Positions 1 to 8,283 of a stretch of 64,000 bases of DNA are shown here, in pieces (the first letter of the stretch is position 1; each line of letters starts with the position of its first letter). Below the pieces are notes generated by a model. It was not told the origin of the DNA. It saw only the letters and a program-made list of their open reading frames with translations, and did no database searches. The stretch lies in assembly GCA_019264575.1 (NCBI GenBank), contig JAHUZV010000025.1, forward strand, positions 62,001 to 126,000, read 5' to 3'. Source of the stretch: Vulcanococcus sp. Its GTDB lineage: Bacteria > Cyanobacteriota > Cyanobacteriia > PCC-6307 > Cyanobiaceae. Position numbers and translations under genes: made by a program.

Positions 1-850
1 TGCCGAGGTGCTCCTTCTGCAGGTTGCGGTCCATGGAATCCATGGACTCGTTGCTGTTGGGGTCGGCGATCAGCTCGCCCAGAGTGCTGCGGTCGTCGTC
101 GCCGCGGGCATGGGCGTCGAGGGAGGCACAGGGTGCGCTCTGGGAGATCAGATCTTCGAGTTCTTCGGGAGCCATGCCCATGGCATGGGCGAGCTCGAGG
201 CGATTGGGTTGCCGGCCGAAGCGGTGCGAGAGCTCCCGGGTGATCCGCCGCATCTTGGAGAGCTTCTCGCTCACGTGGATCGGTAGACGAATGGTGCGGG
301 CGCTGTTGTCGATGGCGCGCGTCATCCCCTGCCGGATCCACCAGTAGGCGTAGGTGGAAAATTTGTAGCCCATGGCGGGGTCGAATTTGTCGACGGCGCG
401 CTCGAGGCCGATGGCGCCTTCCTGCACCAGATCGAGCAGCTCGAGGCCCTGATTCTGATATTTCTTCGCCACGCTCACCACCAAGCGCAGGTTGGCTGCC
501 ATCATCCGGTCGCGGGCTCGGCAGCCCATGCGAATCAGGTGCTTCTGACGCGGCGTGAGTTGATCGCTGGGAAGCGCCTGCAGCTGCTTCATCGCTTGCA
601 CGTGATGGGCCAGTTCGATCTCTTCAGCGGCGGTGAGCAGCGGCACGCGGCCGATGTTGCTCAGGTACCAGCCGATCGAATCCGCACTGAGCCGACCTCC
701 CTGGCGTGAGGCGCCGTTTCGGCTGGTTGTTCTGTTGCTCGTCGGCCCGGAAGCTGCGGCGTTGTTGGCGTCCATGGCGTCGAAACCAGCGGCGTTGGGC
801 TGGGCAGTGGAGTGAGCTTGAGGTCTGTTGGAGATGTGAGACATGCTCAT
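1..850 (-). CDS. Group-2 sigma-70 factor, 3' end beyond the window
   Basis: RNA polymerase sigma subunit that directs core enzyme to promoters. About 283 codons are inside the window and the C-terminal part (end of region 3 and region 4) lies outside. A low-complexity N-terminus (residues 1-50) leads into region 1.2 (DSIGWYLSNIGRVPLL), then region 2 with NLRLVVSVAKKYQ, LLDLVQEGAIGLERAVDKFD and FSTYAYWWIRQGMTRAI, then region 3. There is no long acidic region 1.1, which fits a non-essential group-2 factor rather than primary RpoD. The chosen start is the first of two in-frame ATGs (850 and 844). Upstream, at 883-896, is a 5-bp inverted repeat (TAGCA/TGCTA) that could be regulatory. A second, different group-2 sigma factor lies at 56343-57488. 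Which subgroup this one belongs to cannot be decided from sequence alone. Confidence 0.93.
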   Translation of the reverse strand, partial: MSMSHISNRPQAHSTAQPNAAGFDAMDANNAAASGPTSNRTTSRNGASRQGGRLSADSIGWYLSNIGRVPLLTAAEEIELAHHVQAMKQLQALPSDQLTPRQKHLIRMGCRARDRMMAANLRLVVSVAKKYQNQGLELLDLVQEGAIGLERAVDKFDPAMGYKFSTYAYWWIRQGMTRAIDNSARTIRLPIHVSEKLSKMRRITRELSHRFGRQPNRLELAHAMGMAPEELEDLISQSAPCASLDAHARGDDDRSTLGELIADPNSNESMDSMDRNLQKEHLG

Positions 851-975
851 TGCTCCGACCTCGAATTGATTTGGCCGGAATGTAGCAGCTTTGCTAACTC
901 GAGTCTGCCGCGAATCGGAAGACTTACCGCAGCATTTTCGTTGGAATTTCTTCTTGTTTGTATCGACCCTTACAG

Positions 976-3114
976 CTAGCTGTCGCTCCCGGATGCGTTG
1001 CGGTGCCAGCCATCGATCAAGCCCGCCTGAACGGCTACGTTCTCCTCGTCGGGGATGCGGCGCACGAAGCTGCCGTCGGACTGCATGTCCCAGGCGGTGC
1101 AGTTGTCGACCAGGTAGGCGTCGATCAGGGCTAGGAGCTTTTGGTGGAGGGTGGCATCTTCAATCGGCACCACGGCCTCCACGCGGCGATCGAGGTTGCG
1201 GCCCATCCAGTCGGCACTGCCGATGTAGGCCTCGTCGTTGCCGCCATTGGCGAACCAGCAGAGGCGTGAGTGTTCGAGAAAGCGACCGATCACGCTCGAC
1301 ACACGGATGTTGTCGCTCACCCCTTCTACACCCGGGCGCAGGCTGCACATGCCGCGCACCACCAGATCGATCTGCACCCCGGCCTGGGATGCCTCGTACA
1401 GCAGGCCGATGATGCGCGGATCCACCAAGGCGTTCATCTTGGCCTTGATCCCGGCGGGCCTGCCGGCACGAGCGTGCTCGGTTTCGCGTTGGATCAGCTC
1501 CTGCATACGCCGCCGCAGCGTCACCGGCGCCACCAGCAGCCGCCGGAATTCCTGCTGCTTGGAGAAGCCGGTGAGGTAGTTGAAAAGTTCGGCCAGGTCT
1601 TGCCCCAGTTCGGGCCGCGCCGAAAGCAGCCCCAGATCGGTGTAGAGGGTGGAGGTGCGGGAGTTGTAGTTGCCGGTGGCGATGTGGCAGTAGCTGCGCA
1701 GCTTCTCCTTCTCTTTGCGCACCACCAGGGTGATTTTGGTGTGGGTCTTCAGCCCGATCACGCCATACACCACGTGCACGCCGGAGCGCTCCAGCTGCCG
1801 GGCCCATTGGATGTTGTTGTCTTCATCGAAGCGGGCCTTGAGCTCCACCAGCGCCATCACCTGCTTGCCGTTCTCCGCCGCGCGGATCAGGGCCTTGATG
1901 ATCGGTGAATCCTTCGACACCCGATAGAGCGTCATCTTGATGGCAAGCACCGAGGGGTCGTCGGCGGCCTGGTTGATGAACTCCTCCACGGAGGTGGAGA
2001 ACAGATCAAAGGGGTGATGCAGCAGCACATCACCGCGGCGCAGCACCGAGAAGATGCTCTCGAATTCTTCGGCCTTGATCGAGCCGTCTTCCAGCAGGCC
2101 CTTCTGGGCGCGGGCCAGCACAGCTGGGGTGCGGCCGCGATGGGGTTTGTCCTTGAGCTTGGGCAGCGGCACGGCCATCAGGCTCATCAGATCGTCGAGG
2201 CCGAGGGGGCCATTGACCCGGTAGAGGTCGGCCGGCTCCACACCGGTGCCCTCCAGCAACAGATCCACCACCTCTTGTGGCATCTCATCGGCCACCTCCA
2301 GGCGCACCACTTCACCGCCCATGCGCCGCTTGCGCAGACCCTGCTGCAGGGCCTCCATCAGATCGTCGGCTTCGAGATCGCGCAGTTCCAGGTCGGCGTC
2401 GCGGGTGACGCGGAAGAAGTAGTGGCCTTCCACGGTCATGCCGGGGAAGAGCAGTTGCAGGTTGAACGCCACCACCTGCTCCAGCGGCACCGCCGTATAA
2501 ACGGGTGTGGGTGCGTGGGTGCTCAGCTCCACCGGCAGTTGCACGAAGCGCGGCAGGTTTTTCTGCGGCACCTTCACCCGGGCGAATTGCTGCTGGCCTG
2601 ATTCGGGATCACGAATCAGCGCCGCGATGTTGAGGCTGAGGTTGCTGATGAAGGGGAAGGGATGGGCCGGGTCTACCGCCAGTGGCGTGAGCACCGGGAA
2701 GATGGCGTTTTGGAAGTAGCTGTTGATCCACTCCTGCTGCTTCTTGTTGAGCTTCGCGTAATCGATCAGGTGCACACCGGCCTCAGCCAGTTGGTGCTTG
2801 AGGTAGTGGCGGTAGTGGGCCTGCTGCTGGCTGAGCAGCGGTGCCAGGGCCTCGCGCACCTTCACCAGCTGCTGGCTGGGGGTGAGGCCGTCGTCGCTGA
2901 GGGTTTGAACGCCGGCCTCGATCTGTGACTTCAGTGAAGCCACACGCACCATGAAAAATTCGTCGAGGTTGTTGCTGAAAATGGCGCTGAATTTCGCCTG
3001 CTCCAGCAGTGGCGTGTGTTCGCTCAGCGCCTGGGCCAACACCCGTTGGTTGAAGGCGACCCAGCTGAGCTCCCGGTTGATGTAAAGCTCGGGAGCCACT
3101 ACGGGTTCAGCCAT
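976..3114 (-). CDS. ppk: Polyphosphate kinase 1
   Basis: Reversibly polymerises the gamma-phosphate of ATP into inorganic polyphosphate, the main phosphate and energy store of cyanobacteria; membrane-associated. The 712-residue length is normal for PPK1. The N-terminal domain starts with YINRELSWVAFNQRVL and NNLDEFFMVRV. The phospho-acceptor histidine is His458 in GLKTHTK, followed by YCHIATGNYNSRTSTLYTD (about 475-493). The second catalytic histidine is His615 in GRFLEHSR. Both key histidines are intact, so the enzyme should be active. The start ATG at 3114 gives the family-typical N-terminus. It lies 35 bp downstream of the MFS gene on the same strand, so cotranscription is possible, but nothing in the sequence ties their functions together. 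Confidence 0.97.
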   Translation of the reverse strand: MAEPVVAPELYINRELSWVAFNQRVLAQALSEHTPLLEQAKFSAIFSNNLDEFFMVRVASLKSQIEAGVQTLSDDGLTPSQQLVKVREALAPLLSQQQAHYRHYLKHQLAEAGVHLIDYAKLNKKQQEWINSYFQNAIFPVLTPLAVDPAHPFPFISNLSLNIAALIRDPESGQQQFARVKVPQKNLPRFVQLPVELSTHAPTPVYTAVPLEQVVAFNLQLLFPGMTVEGHYFFRVTRDADLELRDLEADDLMEALQQGLRKRRMGGEVVRLEVADEMPQEVVDLLLEGTGVEPADLYRVNGPLGLDDLMSLMAVPLPKLKDKPHRGRTPAVLARAQKGLLEDGSIKAEEFESIFSVLRRGDVLLHHPFDLFSTSVEEFINQAADDPSVLAIKMTLYRVSKDSPIIKALIRAAENGKQVMALVELKARFDEDNNIQWARQLERSGVHVVYGVIGLKTHTKITLVVRKEKEKLRSYCHIATGNYNSRTSTLYTDLGLLSARPELGQDLAELFNYLTGFSKQQEFRRLLVAPVTLRRRMQELIQRETEHARAGRPAGIKAKMNALVDPRIIGLLYEASQAGVQIDLVVRGMCSLRPGVEGVSDNIRVSSVIGRFLEHSRLCWFANGGNDEAYIGSADWMGRNLDRRVEAVVPIEDATLHQKLLALIDAYLVDNCTAWDMQSDGSFVRRIPDEENVAVQAGLIDGWHRNASGSDS

Positions 3115-3149
3115 TCAGCACCGATCAACCTGATTGAGCAAATTAGCAA

Positions 3150-4406
3150 TCAGGACGGGCTGTTTTGCGTGCGCTCCCCACTTGACGGCAGGCCTCCGGC
3201 CACCAGCGACGCCACGCCCACCAGCAAGGCGATGCCGAGCCAGAAGGGGCTGCGCTGGCCCAGCAGGTCGTAGCTGAAGCCGGCCAGCGGTGGGCCGATG
3301 AAGCTGCCCAGGCTTTGGAGGCCCTGCAGGCTGCCCAGGGCTGCGCCCTGGCCGCTGTCGCCCAGCCGTCGCGACACCAGCGCCCGCAGGCTCGGGGTGA
3401 CAAGGCCGGTGCCCAGGGCCAGGATCGCCACGGCGCTGAACACCACCGCTGCAGCGTTGTCGGCTCGGGCGAGGGGGATCAGCAGGCAGCCCACGATCAC
3501 AAAGCCCAGGCCAGCCAGGGTGAGCCGCCATTCCCCGAACCGCGCCACCAGTGGGCCAATCAGCCCCCCCTGCACCACCGTGGCCACTACCCCCACCACT
3601 AGGAAGGCGGCGGTGGCTAGGCCCGGGCCCCAATTGAACACCTGCTTGAAATAGAGCACCAGCACGGCCGTGAAGCCGTTGAACGCCAAGAAGAAGAGGA
3701 AAAAGGCAACGCAGAGGCGGCGCACCTGGGGATTGGTGAACACCCGCTTCAGGGCCGTGAGCGGATTGAGATCGCGCTTGCGCGGCATCGCCTGGCGCGC
3801 CTCCGGTGGATGGGTTTCCGGCAGCACGGTGAGCACCAGCACCAGGTTCATCAGCGCAAACCCGGTGGCCACCCACACCGGCAGGGTGACGCTGAATCCT
3901 GCGAGCAACCCACCGAAGGCCGGCCCCAGGATGAAACCCAGGCCGAAGGCCACACCGATCAAACCGAAGGCTTTGGCTCTGTTCTCAGGGGTGGAAATGT
4001 CGGCCAGCACAGCGCCGGCTGTGGCGGCGGTGCCGCCACTCACTCCATCGATCAGGCGACCGCCAAACAGCAATGCCAGGGGGATCGCCGTGCCGGCGGC
4101 CCAGGGGATGGCCTGCCAGTTGATGCTGAGGGTGACGGCAAACAGCCCGAGCCCCAGCACCGAACCTGCCACGCAAGCGGCGATCACGGGCTTGCGGCCG
4201 TAGCGATCGCTGAGGGCGCCGATCAGCGGCGTGAAGGCGAACTGGGCCAGGGCATAGCTGCCAGCCAACAGGCCGAGGGTGCGGCCATTGCTGGTGAAGC
4301 TGGCCAGCAGAAACGGCAGCAGGGGGAACACGATGCTCTCGCCCAGCCGATCGTTCAGCAGCGTGATGAACGCGCAGAGGGTGGTGGAGGGGCGGCTCCA
4401 GCGCAT
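3150..4406 (-). CDS. MFS transporter, TetA/DHA1-like drug-proton antiporter family
   Basis: Twelve-helix major facilitator of 418 residues, expected in the cytoplasmic membrane as a proton-coupled exporter. The MFS signature between helices 2 and 3 is seen as GALSDRYGRKPVI (about residues 62-74). Helix 5 carries a glycine/proline-rich motif C-like stretch (GLGFILGPAFGGLL) typical of the antiporter (DHA1/TetA) branch. Two halves of six hydrophobic segments are separated by a charged loop near residues 180-215. The substrate cannot be read from sequence; TetA resemblance does not imply tetracycline resistance here. It lies just upstream of ppk in the same direction. The start at 4406 opens with a short polar leader before helix 1; an internal start would trim only a few residues. 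Confidence 0.9.
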   Translation of the reverse strand: MRWSRPSTTLCAFITLLNDRLGESIVFPLLPFLLASFTSNGRTLGLLAGSYALAQFAFTPLIGALSDRYGRKPVIAACVAGSVLGLGLFAVTLSINWQAIPWAAGTAIPLALLFGGRLIDGVSGGTAATAGAVLADISTPENRAKAFGLIGVAFGLGFILGPAFGGLLAGFSVTLPVWVATGFALMNLVLVLTVLPETHPPEARQAMPRKRDLNPLTALKRVFTNPQVRRLCVAFFLFFLAFNGFTAVLVLYFKQVFNWGPGLATAAFLVVGVVATVVQGGLIGPLVARFGEWRLTLAGLGFVIVGCLLIPLARADNAAAVVFSAVAILALGTGLVTPSLRALVSRRLGDSGQGAALGSLQGLQSLGSFIGPPLAGFSYDLLGQRSPFWLGIALLVGVASLVAGGLPSSGERTQNSPS

Positions 4407-4454
4407 GGGGATGGGCCCGGGTGTGGGCTCACCATCCCATGCGGAATGGGGCGC

Positions 4455-4544
4455 CTACCGGAAGCGCTTGAGCAGTTGGCTCCAGAGCAGTGCAAAGCCG
4501 TTGCTCTGTTGAGGGCGCTGGCTGTGATGTTGAGGGGCACTCAT
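4455..4544 (-). CDS. Candidate 29-residue small protein
   Basis: A short ATG-initiated frame in the gap between the MFS gene and moaC. It opens MSAPQHHSQRPQQ and ends in an amphipathic, basic stretch ALLWSQLLKRFR. The polar N-terminus and Trp/Leu/Arg tail look protein-like, but 29 codons in GC-rich DNA arise easily by chance and I see no clear ribosome binding site. I do not recognise a family. The rest of the gap (4407-4454 and 4545-4729) holds the start-less frame listed separately and nothing else I can name. Confidence 0.22.
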   Translation of the reverse strand: MSAPQHHSQRPQQSNGFALLWSQLLKRFR

Positions 4545-4595
4545 CACAAAACCACCCACCATCGAAAAGGAGCCGCTCCCGCTTCTAACAAGCAT

Positions 4596-4727
4596 CTACC
4601 CACCCTCAAGGTGCTGGGAAAGGTAGAGCGGTTGCAGGGCTGCTTCCACCCGATCCAGAAAGTTTTTGGTTTTGTCAGCAAACTGCCTGCCGCGATCAGG
4701 ATGGTGGCCGATTGCTTGCAGCCTCAG
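4596..4727 (-). other. Start-less open frame, possible gene remnant
   Basis: On the minus strand a 43-codon frame is open between stops at 4728-4730 and 4596-4598. It reads like ordinary protein ([18 protein letters not shown], then a helix-like tail with [14 protein letters not shown]), but it has no ATG and only an internal GTG. It overlaps the first bases of the divergent moaC. It could be the tail of a decayed gene, or chance. It is not called as a gene. Confidence 0.15.
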
Positions 4728-4729
4728 CT

Positions 4730-5227
4730 ATGCCGCCGGAGTCGCCGCCAACGTCTCTGAGTCATCTCAACGCCGCCGGCGAGGTGCACATGGTGGAGGT
4801 GGGAGAGCGGCCGGCTACCCGCCGTGAAGCACGGGCAGAAGGAATGATCGTGATGCGCCCGGAGGTGTTGGCGCTGGTGCTGGAGGGCCGGGCTCCCAAG
4901 GGGGATGTGTTGGCGGTGGCGCGGGTGGCGGCGATCCAGGCCGCCAAGCGCACCTGGGAGTTGATTCCCCTCTGCCATCCGATCGCGCTCAGCGGCGTGG
5001 AGGTGGCGATTGAGGCCTGCAGCGATGGTTCCGGGCTGCGCTTGGAAGCAAGTGCCCGCACCACCGGCAGCACGGGGGTGGAGATGGAGGCGCTCACCGC
5101 TGTGCAGGTGGGCCTACTCACCCTTTACGACATGCTCAAATCCGCCGATCCAGCGATGACGATCACCGGCGTGCGCCTGCTGAGCAAGAGCGGTGGCCGC
5201 CACGGCGAGTGGCAGCGCGATGACTGA
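4730..5227 (+). CDS. moaC: Cyclic pyranopterin monophosphate synthase MoaC
   Basis: Second step of molybdenum-cofactor synthesis: converts the 3',8-cyclo-GTP made by MoaA into cyclic pyranopterin monophosphate. The ATG at 4730 is preferred over a TTG at 4712 because it places the family N-terminus ([16 protein letters not shown]) about 13 residues in, as in other MoaC proteins. Conserved segments are seen in order: [29 protein letters not shown], and [30 protein letters not shown] near the C-terminus. The product is 165 residues, normal for MoaC. The gene ends inside moeA (8-base overlap), so the two are translationally coupled. The cofactor is needed by the nitrate reductase encoded at 10716-12902. 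Confidence 0.97.
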   Translation: MPPESPPTSLSHLNAAGEVHMVEVGERPATRREARAEGMIVMRPEVLALVLEGRAPKGDVLAVARVAAIQAAKRTWELIPLCHPIALSGVEVAIEACSDGSGLRLEASARTTGSTGVEMEALTAVQVGLLTLYDMLKSADPAMTITGVRLLSKSGGRHGEWQRDD

Positions 5228-6455
5228 GCCCTACGGCCGTGAAGGCCTGCCGCTGGAGCAGGCCCGCGTTCAGATCCTCGAGGCGTTGCAGCCGCTGGGG
5301 CTCGAGGAAACGCTGCCGCTCACGCAGGCCCTCGGCCGCACCACGGCGGCTCCCCTGGTGGCTGCGGCTGCGGTGCCCGGTTTTCGGGCTTCGATCATGG
5401 ATGGCTACGCCATTGCCGGCGGCGCCCAGCCCGAGCCTGGCCAGCAGTGGCGGTTGGTGGGTGCTTCGGCTGCTGGCGCGCCCTACGGCAGGGCGATGGT
5501 TGCCGGTGAAGCGGTGCGCATCCTCACCGGCGCGGTGGTGCCGGAGGGCAGTGAGTGGGTGTTGCCTCAGGAGTTGGTAGCGCGCGAGGGCGAGCAGCTC
5601 ACGCTGGTGAAACCCTGCGGGCCCAACGCCTGGATTCGCCAACCCTCAGAGGAAGCAGCCCCTGGCCAGGAGCTGGTGCCGGCGGGCCAGCGGCTGGGGG
5701 TGGCGGATCTGGGGCGGCTCGCCAGTTGCGGCGTGCAGCAGCTGCAGGTCACACGCCGGCCGCGCTTGGGCCTGTTGATCAGTGGGGATGAATTGCTGCC
5801 TCCCGGGGTGGAGCGGGGCCCGGGCCAGATCTGGGAGAGCAATTCGGCCCTGCTCACGGCGTTGCTCCGGCGATTGGGGTACGACGTTGCCGATCGGCGC
5901 GTGGTTATCGATCAACCGGAGCCATTGCGCGCCGCTCTGCAGGAGTTGGCGCAGGGTTGTGATGTGGTGGTGAGCACCGGCGGTGTGTCGGCCGGCGACA
6001 GCGATTGGATTCGGCCGCTGGTGGAGGAACTGGGGGCGGTGAGGTTCTGGAAGCTGTTCCTCAAGCCCGGCCGCCCCTTTGCCTGGGGGCAGGTGGCGGG
6101 GGTGCCGTTCTTTGGCCTGCCTGGCAATCCAGTGGCGGCAGCGATCACGGCGCTTCAGTTGCTCTGGCCGGCGCTGCAACGGCTGGAGGGTGCGGAGCTG
6201 CAGCTGTTGCCGCGGCTGAAGGTGCGGCTCGAGGCGCCGCTGCGCCGGGGTGCCGGCCGCCCTGAGCTGGCTCGAGCTCAGCTGGCGGTGGCGGCTGATG
6301 GCGGGCTCTGGGCGCGGATCGAAGGCACGCAGGCCTCCTCCCGCATTGGTTCACTCCAGGGGGCGGATCTGCTGCTGGAGATTCCGGCGGAGCTGGGCAA
6401 TCTGGAGGCGGGCACGGAGCTGTGGGCGCAGCTGTTGCGGTTGCCGGTGTTTTGA
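5220..6455 (+). CDS. moeA: Molybdopterin molybdenumtransferase MoeA
   Basis: Inserts molybdate into adenylylated molybdopterin, the last common step of Mo-cofactor assembly. The ATG at 5220 overlaps the moaC stop (ATGACTGA), the best-supported start; longer in-frame extensions run into moaC. The 411-residue product shows MoeA domains in order: N-terminal linker region with [12 protein letters not shown] (about 55-66), a beta-barrel part with [18 protein letters not shown], the MoCF-biosynthesis domain with [21 protein letters not shown] (near 250-270) and [19 protein letters not shown], and a C-terminal barrel. It ends 2 bp from convergent moaE. No odd residues noticed. Confidence 0.97.
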   Translation: MTEPYGREGLPLEQARVQILEALQPLGLEETLPLTQALGRTTAAPLVAAAAVPGFRASIMDGYAIAGGAQPEPGQQWRLVGASAAGAPYGRAMVAGEAVRILTGAVVPEGSEWVLPQELVAREGEQLTLVKPCGPNAWIRQPSEEAAPGQELVPAGQRLGVADLGRLASCGVQQLQVTRRPRLGLLISGDELLPPGVERGPGQIWESNSALLTALLRRLGYDVADRRVVIDQPEPLRAALQELAQGCDVVVSTGGVSAGDSDWIRPLVEELGAVRFWKLFLKPGRPFAWGQVAGVPFFGLPGNPVAAAITALQLLWPALQRLEGAELQLLPRLKVRLEAPLRRGAGRPELARAQLAVAADGGLWARIEGTQASSRIGSLQGADLLLEIPAELGNLEAGTELWAQLLRLPVF

Positions 6456-6457
6456 GC

Positions 6458-6910
6458 TCAGAGCGGCGTGTTGCCGGTTAGCCATTCGCTGCTGCCATCG
6501 GCGCGCCACTCGCGCTTCCAAAAAGGGGCGTCGTGTTTGAGGGCTTCCAGCAGTTCCTGGCAGCAGCGCTGCGCCGGGCCGCGGCGGTCAGCGCCTATGG
6601 CCACCAACACGATCGCCTCACCGGCGAGAACCCGGCCGATGCGGTGCTGCACCAGGCAGCTGTTCACCCCGTGGCGCTGGCAGCAGTCCAGGGCGAGCCG
6701 CTCCAACTGTTGCTCGGTCATGCCGGGGTAGTGCTCGAGTTCCAGGACTTCAAGCTCGCAGCCATCGGCAGCGACACCACGCACCCGACCGACAAAGACA
6801 GCCTCAGCTGCACTGTTCGCGATGCCTCCGTGTTGTTGATCCTCCTGCCAACGCGCCAGTGCAACGAGCGGTTCGAAGCTGGTGCTGTGGAGATTGATCC
6901 TGAGCTGCAT
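6458..6910 (-). CDS. moaE: Molybdopterin synthase catalytic subunit MoaE
   Basis: With MoaD, inserts the dithiolene sulfurs into cyclic pyranopterin monophosphate. The product is 150 residues when started at the ATG at 6910, just after the moaD stop; a longer frame upstream runs into moaD and is not used. Family features include AAEAVFVGRVRG, LELEHYPGMTEQQLERLA, HRIGRVLAGEAIVLVAIGADRRG and the C-terminal lysine-bearing DAPFWKREW that forms the active site. It is cotranscribed behind moaD (4-bp gap), matching their 1:1 complex. The gene faces moeA tail to tail. Confidence 0.96.
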   Translation of the reverse strand: MQLRINLHSTSFEPLVALARWQEDQQHGGIANSAAEAVFVGRVRGVAADGCELEVLELEHYPGMTEQQLERLALDCCQRHGVNSCLVQHRIGRVLAGEAIVLVAIGADRRGPAQRCCQELLEALKHDAPFWKREWRADGSSEWLTGNTPL

Positions 6911-6914
6911 GGCT

Positions 6915-7178
6915 TCAGCCTCCGCTGATCGGTGGCAGAAAGCCGAGCTCATCGCCGGGCTTTAAAGGTGTGTCGGCGTCGGCGAACTGCCGGTTGATCG
7001 CGACGCGAACCTGCCGATCGAGATCGCCGGGAAGCTGGAGCATCGACCACAGCTGACGCGGCGTGAGCGTGGAAGCGCCGTTTGGGTCTGCCGGCCACTG
7101 CTGTTCAGCCCATCCGGCCTGCTCGCGCAGCCCAGCGAACAGCAGGATCCGGATCTCTTGGGCACACGGTGCAGCCAT
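6915..7178 (-). CDS. moaD: Molybdopterin synthase sulfur carrier subunit MoaD
   Basis: Ubiquitin-like small sulfur carrier of 87 residues whose C-terminal glycine is adenylated and thiocarboxylated before sulfur transfer in the MoaD-MoaE complex. The decisive feature is the C-terminus PPISGG ending exactly at the stop codon, with GDELGFLPPISGG and VAINRQFADADTPLKPGDE upstream. The ATG at 7178 is chosen; a GTG two codons earlier is possible. It lies immediately upstream of moaE and divergent from moaB. No MoeB-like activating enzyme is present in the window, so it must be encoded elsewhere. Confidence 0.95.
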   Translation of the reverse strand: MAAPCAQEIRILLFAGLREQAGWAEQQWPADPNGASTLTPRQLWSMLQLPGDLDRQVRVAINRQFADADTPLKPGDELGFLPPISGG

Positions 7179-7246
7179 GGCCACGACGCTACCGATCGCT
7201 GCGTCCGCTGCCTTGCGAGCATGGCTGTTGCACCTGCGCGCCCGAC

Positions 7247-7753
7247 GTGAGCCTCGCTATCGCCCTGCTCACGGTGTCCGACACCCGCACCCTGGCGGAC
7301 GATCGCTCGGGTGACGCTCTGCAGCAGCGCTTGGAGGACGCCGGCCATTGCTTGGCAGAGCGCTCCATCGTGCCTGATAACCGTTATCAGATTCGGGCGG
7401 AGCTAAGCCGCTGGATCGCCGATCCCGCGGTGCAGGTGGTGATCAGCAGCGGCGGCACCGGCCTCACCGGCCGAGATGGCACGCCGGAAGCGGTGGCACC
7501 CCTGCTGGATAAAACGATCGAAGGTTTCGGGGAGCTGTTCCGGGTGCTCTCGTTTGAATCAATTGGCACCAGCACGCTGCAGAGCCGCTGCTTGGCTGGC
7601 GTGGCCAATGGCACGGTGATTTTTGTGCTGCCGGGATCGCTGGATGCGGTGGAAACCGCCTGGGATCGCCTGATCTCAGCTCAGCTCAACGAAGCCACAC
7701 GGCCCTGCAACCTCGTGCAGCTGCTGCCCAGGCTCTCGGAGCCTGCCGGATGA
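7247..7753 (+). CDS. moaB: Molybdopterin adenylyltransferase-type protein, MoaB/Mog family
   Basis: MoCF-biosynthesis domain protein, expected to adenylylate molybdopterin before MoeA inserts molybdenum. The 168-residue frame starts at GTG 7247, giving VSLAIALLTVSDTRTLADDRSG, the usual family N-terminus; the in-frame extension upstream is arginine/cysteine-rich and overlaps the divergent moaD, so it is rejected. Key motifs: VVISSGGTGLTGRDGTPEAV (about residues 65-84), then FGELFRVLSFESIGTSTLQSR and a C-terminal FVLPGSLDAVETAW. The stop overlaps the HPP gene start (ATGA), indicating coupled translation with a putative nitrite transporter. The choice between the MoaB and Mog names is by similarity only. 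Confidence 0.93.
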   Translation: MSLAIALLTVSDTRTLADDRSGDALQQRLEDAGHCLAERSIVPDNRYQIRAELSRWIADPAVQVVISSGGTGLTGRDGTPEAVAPLLDKTIEGFGELFRVLSFESIGTSTLQSRCLAGVANGTVIFVLPGSLDAVETAWDRLISAQLNEATRPCNLVQLLPRLSEPAG

Positions 7754-8283
7754 GCCGGTTGCGTCGCCTGCATGTGGCAGCCCGGCGCGAACGCCGCCGC
7801 GGCCGGCGCTATCAGCCTCGCTTTCGGCTTAACCAGATCGGCGTCACGTCGCTGGCGGCGCTTTATGCGGTGTTGTTGCTGGGTTTGCTCTCCCTCTGGA
7901 GCGGTCAGGTGTTGATCGTCGCGCCCTTGGGTGCGTCGTGCGTGCTGCTGTTTGGCTACCCCGCCAGCCCTCTGGCGCAGCCGCGCAACATCGTGCTTGG
8001 CAATGGCATTGGTGGCTTGGTGGGTGTCACGTTGGCCAGCACCGCCGGCCAGGGGCCGCTGGTGCTTGCTTTGGCCGTGGGCCTCACGATCCTGTTGGGC
8101 CAGCAGCTGCGCTGCCTGCATCCGCCCGCTGGGGGCATGGCTTTTCTGGCGGTGTATCTGAAGGTGGCCTGGGGCTTTCTGCTCTTTCCCGTGTTGAGCG
8201 GTTCGCTGCTGCTGGTGCTGCTGGCCTGGGCTTTCAGCCGCTGGGTGCCCGGTGCCTTTCCCTATCCCCAGCACTGGTTGTGA
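7750..8283 (+). CDS. HPP-family membrane protein, candidate nitrite transporter
   Basis: A 177-residue integral membrane protein with a basic N-terminal tail (residues 1-27) and about four hydrophobic segments. The family-naming motif HPPAGG is at 124-129 (RCLHPPAGGMAFLAVYLK), with GPFG-like VAPLGASCVLLFGYP and PRNIVLGNGIGGLVGV before it. HPP proteins of cyanobacteria and chloroplasts have been reported to move nitrite, and the surroundings (Mo cofactor, narB, nirA, nrtABCD) make that role attractive. The substrate remains inference. It overlaps moaB by ATGA and the next gene by GTGA, so moaB, this gene and the TauE/SafE gene form one coupled unit. Confidence 0.85.
   Translation: MSRLRRLHVAARRERRRGRRYQPRFRLNQIGVTSLAALYAVLLLGLLSLWSGQVLIVAPLGASCVLLFGYPASPLAQPRNIVLGNGIGGLVGVTLASTAGQGPLVLALAVGLTILLGQQLRCLHPPAGGMAFLAVYLKVAWGFLLFPVLSGSLLLVLLAWAFSRWVPGAFPYPQHWL

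Noticed and set aside
3115..3876. Alternative 253-codon frame inside the MFS gene
   Set aside because: Out-of-frame shadow with Gly/Ala/Arg-rich composition and no hydrophobic helices.
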